Shown: positions 57,622 through 64,000 of the stretch, piece by piece | How the letters are laid out: every line of letters starts with the position of its first letter | Position numbering within the stretch: position 1 is the stretch's first letter | Origin: Amoebophrya sp. A120 | Lineage: Eukaryota > Sar > Dinophyceae > Syndiniales > Amoebophryaceae | Assembly: GCA_905178155.1 (NCBI GenBank) | Contig: CAJINV010000017.1 | Coordinates: 798,722-862,721, forward strand | Length of the DNA: 64,000 bases | Direction of reading: 5' to 3' | Program-made: the position numbers and the translations under genes | Notes under the pieces: generated by a model | Told to the model about the DNA's origin: nothing | The model's database searches: none | The model's input: only the letters and a program-made list of their open reading frames with translations

Positions 57622-58910
57622 GAGCGACGTCTTTATGGTCGGACGTAAAAAGCCAAAATAGCATCAACATGATTTCTAGCGGAGCCCGTTTTCACATCAT
57701 GTTGACAACTACAACTGGCGATATATTTCCTCCCCTACGCTACACGTAAGTTAGAACAGCCACTACAATTGCCCTGAGTAAAGTGAATTATGATTATCAC
57801 CACCTCCCTTCTCCTACGTCTACGTCCCCACCCGACTCGTTCTCAGAACCCCAGCAGGCCTTTACCCCTGAGTAGACATCTCTGTCTAGTTGAACTTTCA
57901 CCGTGACAAGATAGAGAAAATTCGAAAGAGGATTGTGGAGAAGGCAAATGGTCTCGGTCTCGCTCCAAACTGCTGCAAGTACTGAATGCTAACAAGGCCA
58001 GTAGAATGAGGGTGCGCACAGCGTCGCGTGAAGATGTTGTTCCATGCGGGATGAAGTTCGTCCTTACTCGTCCATGAAACAACTTGTCGTCATCTATCGG
58101 GTTGTTTTTTTTTCTCGCTTTCGTCCTGTTTCGACTCTCGTTCGTTTGTTCCTTGCCGATAGCTTTTGTCGCGCACTGCTAGCTACTGCTTCCTGTTTCT
58201 ACATTCCTCGGAGGCCTTCATAATTTATTTTAGTGAACACAACGAAGTATTCTGGCATTAGAAAAACGACCTGATGAAGAAGTGTATTATCGTCAAGGGG
58301 AATGACTATGACGCTGATATCTTGTCCTTGTCGTATCGATGTTGAAAAGCAAAAAAAAAATCGCATATAGTAGAGTTGTTGATAAAGTATACAGCTGCAC
58401 CTCCAAGAACAGCTAGGACTAAAAAGAAAGGCTTCAACACTACCGTGCCTGTTTTATCAGAAAAATAATATGCACTCGCATATCAAGATCTGCCCAGCTT
58501 CAGAATCTGCTATTTCTTCATCAGTACCGAAGAAGCTTGCGCCATATTGCTATTTCTTCATCAAGTACGCAAGAGAGGTCCTTATCACGTTTTGAAAGTC
58601 CTCCCAACTTGTCGAACAAGCAAGATTATTCTGATTTTTTACGTGAATATCCGCCCCGTCTCCACAATCCCAAAATTCTCCAGGACCTCTGGTATTTCAG
58701 CCCACAAAATTTTGTAAAAGCAAGCCTAGTTCATCAAATTCAGATTTATCACAAGGAAAAGGAGTATAAACATAATATCGCAAAGCGCATCAAGTTGAAT
58801 TAAAGTTTTAAGACATTGCAAGTCAGACACAAGAAGAAGAACAGTGGCGCTTCGCCTTTCTTTCAATTTAACAAGGAAATTCTAGTATCGCAACCTCCTT
58901 TTCGACGAAA
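57622..58910. other. Gene-free interval
   Basis: About 1.3 kb. An 88-codon ORF at 58537-58803 has neutral codon use and no motif. The phrase gctatttcttcatca occurs twice (about 58508 and 58548), a short direct repeat. No gene was called. Confidence 0.4.
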
Positions 58911-60264
58911 ATGGTCCGCGAGAAGGGCGAGGGTGGCAAGCAGAAGACCGGCGAGCGCAAGCGCAGACGCGACCAGGGCCGGCAAGAGTTTGAGGTCGTG
59001 CACGATATCCGAAATCTTAGTCTGGACGAGGAAGAGCAGAAGCGGCTTGTTGGACGAGGTGGGGAGGGTGAAGATAGCGAGAGCGAGTCTGAAGATGTTT
59101 CCGTCTCCTCACCCAGAAAACAGGCCGTGTCATCAAAGCATGTTTTAGGTATTGAATGAATAAACATAAGTAGGTAGTCGTGTTTTCATTTTCTCTTGCA
59201 AAAATTGCGGCTCGTGGTCGATGTGTGCGGTTGTTAATTAATTGGTGCAAATCCAAATTGAGAACAAATTTCATGCGGCGTTTCATGTGCAGCTGCACAT
59301 GCAGATGCAGTTGTAGCACCATAAGATGTCGCTCTAATCATGACTCGCGAATGGTGGTCCTGGTCGTGCGCCACAGCTACAAATATGATGTTCGTTGATG
59401 CAGCCATAGTTTTTGTTTTTTACTACATCTGGTTATAAGTATTTCTGAACCGTTTATGTTGGAATTGAATGACCATTTTGAACAGGAGATGACGACGACG
59501 ACAATTCAGCTGGAAAACTGCAACACGGTGCACAAAACGACTTCAGTGAAGAGGAGGAAGAAGAAAACGAGCAGTCGCAGGCACACCAGCAACGGTCCCC
59601 CTCAAAGAAGGAAAAAACCGATGAGGAAGAAGACAAGGAGAGGGAAAAAGCCGAACGCGAAAGGCTAGCGGAAATCCGCAAGAAACGAGAGGAGGATAAG
59701 GTAGAAACCGCACTGCGTTGTACTGTGCGATTTTGCAGCATCATAAGAAATTGCTAGTATTTATTGTTCTTACCCGTGATAATTATAATACAACATGAAG
59801 ACGAGCATAAAACGATACTAAAAATAAAAAAAATCCAATTGGTGCCCAGGCCCGTCGCCTCGAAAAGGAGGCCGCGGACAAGGTCCAGGCCGAGAAAGAC
59901 GCCGAGGAGAAAAAGAAGAAGAAGGAAGAAGAGAAAAAGGAGGCAGAGAACAGCCCCGAATTGCTCGCTTTGAGGACGGCGTTTGCGAAATTACTGCCCG
60001 AAGTCGGGACAAGTAAGTCGTTGAACCAGCTGAATCAGGAAAAGGACTGCAAGAACCTGCTCAAGCCGCTGCTGAAAAAGGCGACAATCAAACAGCTTAA
60101 CAAGGCGAGTTTGCAGCAAATCACTGCGGGCGCGAAGAAGGACTGGGAAATCTCCACCGGGGATGATAACGTGGTGCATCTGAAACGCTTGCGGTGAGTA
60201 GATTTTTTCCAGACGAAGTTTGCTATGAATTAGGTTTGGCTTGTTCTTTTTCAGGAAACTCTAA
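58911..60264 (+). CDS. PDAP1-like (PP28) charged protein, 4 exons, 268 aa
   Basis: Exons 58911-59148, 59486-59700, 59850-60193 and 60255-60264 all join with GT-AG introns in frame (269 codons including TAA). The N-terminus is very basic (MVREKGEGGKQKTGERKRRR), followed by acidic Ser/Glu blocks. The middle (KAERERLAEIRKKREEDKAR, then RLEKEAADK) resembles the casein-kinase-substrate core of PDAP1 (PDGFA-associated phosphoprotein), whose motif is REREEIEKQKA...LARLAxIRKxREE. The C-terminal ~85 residues (LRTAFAKLLPEVGTSKSLNQ onwards) are not part of PDAP1 and look helical. Family assignment is tentative because such charged helices are common. The last intron is only 61 bp (GTGAGT...TTTTTCAG) and the last exon 10 bp; reading through it would stop two codons earlier. 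Confidence 0.6.
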
Positions 60265-61533
60265 AAAGTGCGCATTGTTTTCGCTTCAGAAAAATTCATC
60301 CCAATCTAGTGCCTAATCATGGGTGCGGTAGCGCTTGGTTTCCTGTAAATGCTACGAGTTACATTATTTCTCAACCAGCGACAAAAGTCAGGACCACCTG
60401 GTCCCGATGACTCTGATGCAATCCCCCGCTACTTCTTAGGGCCGCTGCCTGAAGCTTGATGCAGTTTTAAGTGGCCACAAACCCTAGTAGAGGGAGAAAT
60501 TTATCCGGATGTCATCCAGAAACAGAACCACAATCACACAGCAGTTCTTGTTTTTACGACTTTCAATCAACGTCCCGCCGACACGCCTTGTCCATTAAGG
60601 TAGTCGGTCGGTCCTTGCATTCCTTCAAGAAGCTGGTTGTACGCACGACGCTGCTAGTACTCCGGACGTTGCACTAGCAAAAGCTAGTGCATCAACGGCT
60701 AAAATAAATGGGCGAGCGACGAGTAGTACCAGAAAACTGGGTGTTCGTCATCTTTTCGAGAGTGCGAATAAATATCTTTCGTGCCACCTGTCGGATGTTC
60801 TTGCGCTTCAATAAAACTTCAACTTGACGTGGCGGATCTTGCATTAGCACTAGCCTGGTGGTCGTGCAAGAACTGCAAACAGTGCTTTGATTTTTTCGAC
60901 GGCGATGAACTGTACAAGGAACGCAGGATCAACGGGATCGCAGTTTGTTTCGCTCTGCAGGTGCACTGAAGGCATCAAAACAAAGAACACCAACACTTTT
61001 TACAACAAGTAGAACAGATGACGTGCCGCCGCGAGTCAAAGATGATCTTGTACGACGCTGGTGCCAGCAGCACCTGTTTTCGTTCATGCTTGATGCACAC
61101 GATCCTCTCATCCCCGGGAGACGCGCACTCTAGAAACAGCGCGGCACTTTTGAGCGATTTTTGCAAAAAGGTGGAAAGTTTGTTTCGACTTTCATTCGCT
61201 TGGCCTTCAGCAAAGTGTCAATTAGGGGGCACAATAATGATAAAACCGCCGACAAACTAACAAACGAAAAAGGCAAATCGTATTCGCACATTCAAGCTTA
61301 AGCTTACCCTTACGTTGATATCAATTCTCGCAGGACCTCCGTAGCGGTGTGATGTAGATCGATCGACGAGCGAGGAACATATGTATAAGTAAGCTGTCTA
61401 GTGGTTTTGCTAGAAGATTTACTTTTTGGCGAGGACATCACCAGAGATGCAACTCCCTCCTTCTACGCTGTAAGATCGAAACTCTTTCAAAAAATATTCC
61501 AACTCCTATTTTTCCCCTCCCACGCCCTTAAGT
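60265..61533. other. Gene-free interval
   Basis: About 1.27 kb. Short ORFs only (60471-60677, 61018-61260) without support. No RNA gene was seen. Confidence 0.4.
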
Positions 61534-62991
61534 ATGCCCACAGCCACCTTTGACAGTGAGTACAATGGCCGAGAATTAGAGTTAGAGCAAATTCAGCGAG
61601 AACATAACGAGGCGTTCGAAGCCCGGCGGCAACTTGAAGCGGCGGCGAGCAGAAGTAACTTGAATCCCGACCACTGCAGTACTACGCCACTCCCACCTCC
61701 CCGTGCAGCTCCAGCGACTCCGGCGTCCCAAATAGATCCGGGTCCGTCTGTCTCGCAGCGCGGGCCGAATTCGCAATTCATTGCGAACGACGAGAGTCAA
61801 AAGCCCGGCGGAGCAGTATTGCGCGAACAGGAGATTCTGCAGCAGCAGTACCGGCAACAGCAGATGGCGGAGCAACAGCAGCAAACCTTGGCGCAGCTCG
61901 CGCAGCAGCTGGAACTTACCGCCGACCAAGAACTGCCCGAAACCATGAAAGACCCGGAATTCCAGTCTCTCGGGCCGCTGGTCACGGGCAGGTACTTGCC
62001 GTACTACATTGGGCAGCAAGTGCAGATGTTTGTCCTGATCAGCGAGGACGGGGCGCAGATACGAAGCTTCTGTAGCTCAGAATTCAACCTGGACCCGCCC
62101 GCGCCCGACTCCTTTCAGGGACAGCCGAGAAATAGTACAGCTTTTCTAGAATATGATCGCGTTCATGTTTTTTCAGAGCTTTGCTACGTCATGAAGATGA
62201 ATGGCGCATCCAAATTCACTTTAGAAAAAAAGGAAACTCCTTGCTCTACTCGGAGTGCATGTTCTTGGAAGTGGATAGTGTTTGACTATGACTATGATGA
62301 AAATTGTGACACTTCTAGGTTTTGCGATTTGCACTTTGAAAGTTTGGATTTACATTCCGCACATACAACAACTACAGAGGAGCACGTCTACAAAGCGGTA
62401 TTCCGCGTGAACGATGGCACGTTGACGATTCTGCCCGACCTCCTCAAGCCAATAGACCTCGGCCCCCCTGTATCCTGTGGAAAAACGTCCCCACCCCATG
62501 CATGTCATGCAAATATATCTGCTTCAACTGCAACGTCCCTAGCTGTAGTTAGTAGGGACTCCCTACTAACTACAGCGTTTGTTTCTCATGCACCGCCCCA
62601 ACATTCTCTGTTGCTGTTTTGGAGCTAATGCTAAGATTAGGATTAGGTGTAGGTGATCTGATTAATAATTTAGGATGCGACTGTACTTGCTAAACACTAC
62701 ACGATGACGCTGCGAGCTGCCCGTCAAACGAACCTGTGATGCGCAACACCCAAAGTTTCTTGGTTTGTCTATAGTGGAAAATACTCCAGCATCTTGACTC
62801 GGGTGTGGGGACGTTTTTGCGCAGGATACCCTGCGGGCGTCATGGCACACGCGCAGGAATGGCACAAAGTGATCGATGTGTCCCACTCAGAGCCCGAAAT
62901 CTATAACACTTTCCCGCACCTGCGGCAGATCCAGGACCAAATAAACAGAGGCGCCCACAAACTGCCGGCGCTCGCAGCGCCGGTGGTGTAA
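61534..62991 (+). CDS. Orphan Gln-rich protein with one introner, 284-365 aa
   Basis: Not recognised. Exons 61534-62469 and 62830-62991 join in frame (365 aa). The N-terminus is a charged helix (LELEQIQREHNEAFEARRQL), followed by a Pro-rich linker and a Gln-rich helix (QQQYRQQQMAEQQQQTLAQL), then a globular part (TGRYLPYYIGQQVQMFVLIS, VYKAVFRVNDGTLTILPDLL). Inside exon 1 the stretch 62135-62377 (243 bp, GTACAG...CTACAG) is a possible in-frame intron: its translation is unlike its surroundings and A/T-rich at third positions; removing it gives 284 aa. The second exon ends EIYNTFPHLRQIQDQINR and a short Ala/Pro tail. Confidence 0.68.
62471..62828 (+). mobile_element. Introner, family B, GT-AC register
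   Basis: The 358-bp element has duplication ccctg (62466-62470 and 62829-62833). Ends tatcctgtggaaaaacgtcc and ggacgtttttgcgcaggata are near-inverses, and their core aaaacgtccccac matches the element at 43078-43356. Removing 363 bp keeps frame and restores LGPPAGVMAHAQ. Confidence 0.92.
62542..62576. repeat. Perfect 17-bp hairpin inside an introner
   Basis: gctgtagttagtaggga (62542-62558), a 1-nt spacer, then the exact inverse (62560-62576). It sits about 70 bp into the element at 62471-62828. Confidence 0.85.
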
Positions 62992-64000
62992 CTCGTCGCA
63001 GCTCGCTACTTTTCGCCATACTACTCGAGTAGGAGCCTCGAAGTTTGACATATGAGATTGAAACTGACAGCACAGGACAGCGACAATGTAAGCGGTTGGC
63101 TTATTTGTTCCAACGCAAAGAACGAGGAGCCGGCTCAGTTGGGGGCTCAAAGTGCAGCCGTGTTGTGATTTTGCTTCCGATGTTCGTCGCACATGGAATT
63201 GTGGGGCACAACAGCTTCTAAAGATCAGAAGCGTATTTCATATTTTGCCGGTCTCACTCTCAGCATTATTCTCGCCCCCCATTTTTGAGGCAGCGTTTTT
63301 CGGTCGCAGAGCTGTGCTGCGCAAGAACAAAAAGAAGTTCGCACGAAGGGTTTTCGGAAAGCTGCTGAAAAGCAAGGACTCTTTACCTCATCGTTTCGGT
63401 TCAAGCGCCACGTTGTTTGACAGGAAAATATCGGTCGTCAGTTGAATTATACAGTAGCTCCTGCAGCATGCGAACCAGCTGCATGAACCTCTGGCTCTGT
63501 ACGTAGCATGGTCCTCGGTTCATCCGTCAGGCGTAGTTTATAGCCGCGAAACAGTGGTCGGTATGTCACTCTGTCTTCGTGTCTCGGTTTTTCACAACTC
63601 GTGCAATGCAATCAATGAACGAATGAAGAGTACTACTTAAGTACAACTAAGTGTCTTCGGTCTCGTGCAGCAGCAAATAAGAAGAAGAAACGTCGGCGTG
63701 GTCACATCGTTCAAGAACTTGAATCTCCGTTTCGTTCGCTTCGTAGTACGTCTACGTCCATGCAATTGCAGTACATAGTTAGAATAACTTTGCTAAACTC
63801 ACGTTTTGGTAGCTCTTAAATTTTTCGCGCCTAAAACTAAATTGATACCCACAGTGATTTTGTGATTTTTGTACAAGTTTTTGACCACACGACCCCCATT
63901 TCATTTCTGACCCAACTTTGTAGTTTTTCAACAAACGACGTCAGTCACATACGGAGCAGGAGTGACCCGCCGAAGAACAACTACGCAGTCTACATTTTCG
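62992..64000. other. Gene-free or unresolved end of window
   Basis: About 1 kb. A 97-codon ORF at 63152-63445 ends in a basic helix (AVLRKNKKKFARRVFGKLL) but has no other support. The downstream gene presumably starts outside the window. Confidence 0.35.

Noticed and set aside
58537-58803. 88-codon ORF before the PDAP1-like gene
   Set aside because: Neutral codon use and no motif; likely intergenic.
1-64000. CRISPR arrays, bacterial operons or ribosome binding sites
   Set aside because: No regularly spaced direct repeats; gene structure is plainly eukaryotic with introns.
1-64000. tRNA, rRNA, snRNA or spliced-leader genes
   Set aside because: Looked for tRNA T-arm signatures and the dinoflagellate spliced-leader core; none was convincing by eye. 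A covariance-model scan would be needed to exclude them.
1-64000. A transposase or reverse transcriptase driving the introners
   Set aside because: No ORF shows DDE, tyrosine/serine recombinase or reverse transcriptase motifs; the enzyme must be encoded elsewhere.

Overview
This is nuclear DNA from a eukaryote. Genes are split by short introns and nearly all read on the + strand. Proteins are long and low-complexity, and many introns are insertion-like elements with terminal inverted repeats (TIRs) and 5-bp target-site duplications (TSDs). One-way gene order, compactness, non-canonical introns and repeated introns ('introners') together match what has been published for the parasitic dinoflagellate Amoebophrya (Syndiniales). 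That assignment is inference: no rRNA, tRNA or spliced-leader gene was found to confirm it.

Layout (+ strand unless stated): 40-5818 large orphan protein; 7139-7399 small Cys-rich protein; 8808-12536 RING protein with coiled coil and SUMO-interaction-like motifs; 13854-16611 His-rich membrane protein; 16777-20469 protein with three ~260-residue repeats; 20.5-26.7 kb gene-poor, with short repeats, two minus-strand ORFs and an unresolved multi-exon gene near 23.0-23.9 kb; 26681-35100 a 15-exon terminal nucleotidyltransferase (TUTase / non-canonical poly(A) polymerase); 35.1-38 kb empty; 37957-40549 orphan; 41750-42232 small two-exon gene; 42750-45324 WW-domain protein split by six introners; 46.1-47.7 kb poorly resolved genes; 48619-48831 two-span microprotein; 48999-51241 SNAP (NSF-attachment) family; 52606-57621 long disordered protein ending in a lipocalin/FABP-like domain; 58911-60264 PDAP1-like protein; 61534-62991 orphan with one introner.

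The main discovery is the introner system. Fifteen elements (about 175-360 bp) were delimited by hand in seven genes. At each one the reading frames on either side become continuous when the element plus one TSD copy is removed. Nearly all elements start TA and most end TA, and the TSD is always 5 bp. One base from each TSD copy appears to complete the splice site: TSDs of form G...G give GT-AG introns, while other TSDs give CT-AG, AT-AG, AT-AA, GT-AA, GT-AC, CT-AT or TT-AA introns at the same register. This offers a simple account of the unusual splice-site diversity. Splicing at this register leaves one extra codon relative to the uninterrupted gene.

Exon models were built by reading frame, splice motifs and TSDs, without transcript data. 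Exon boundaries marked tentative should be treated as such.
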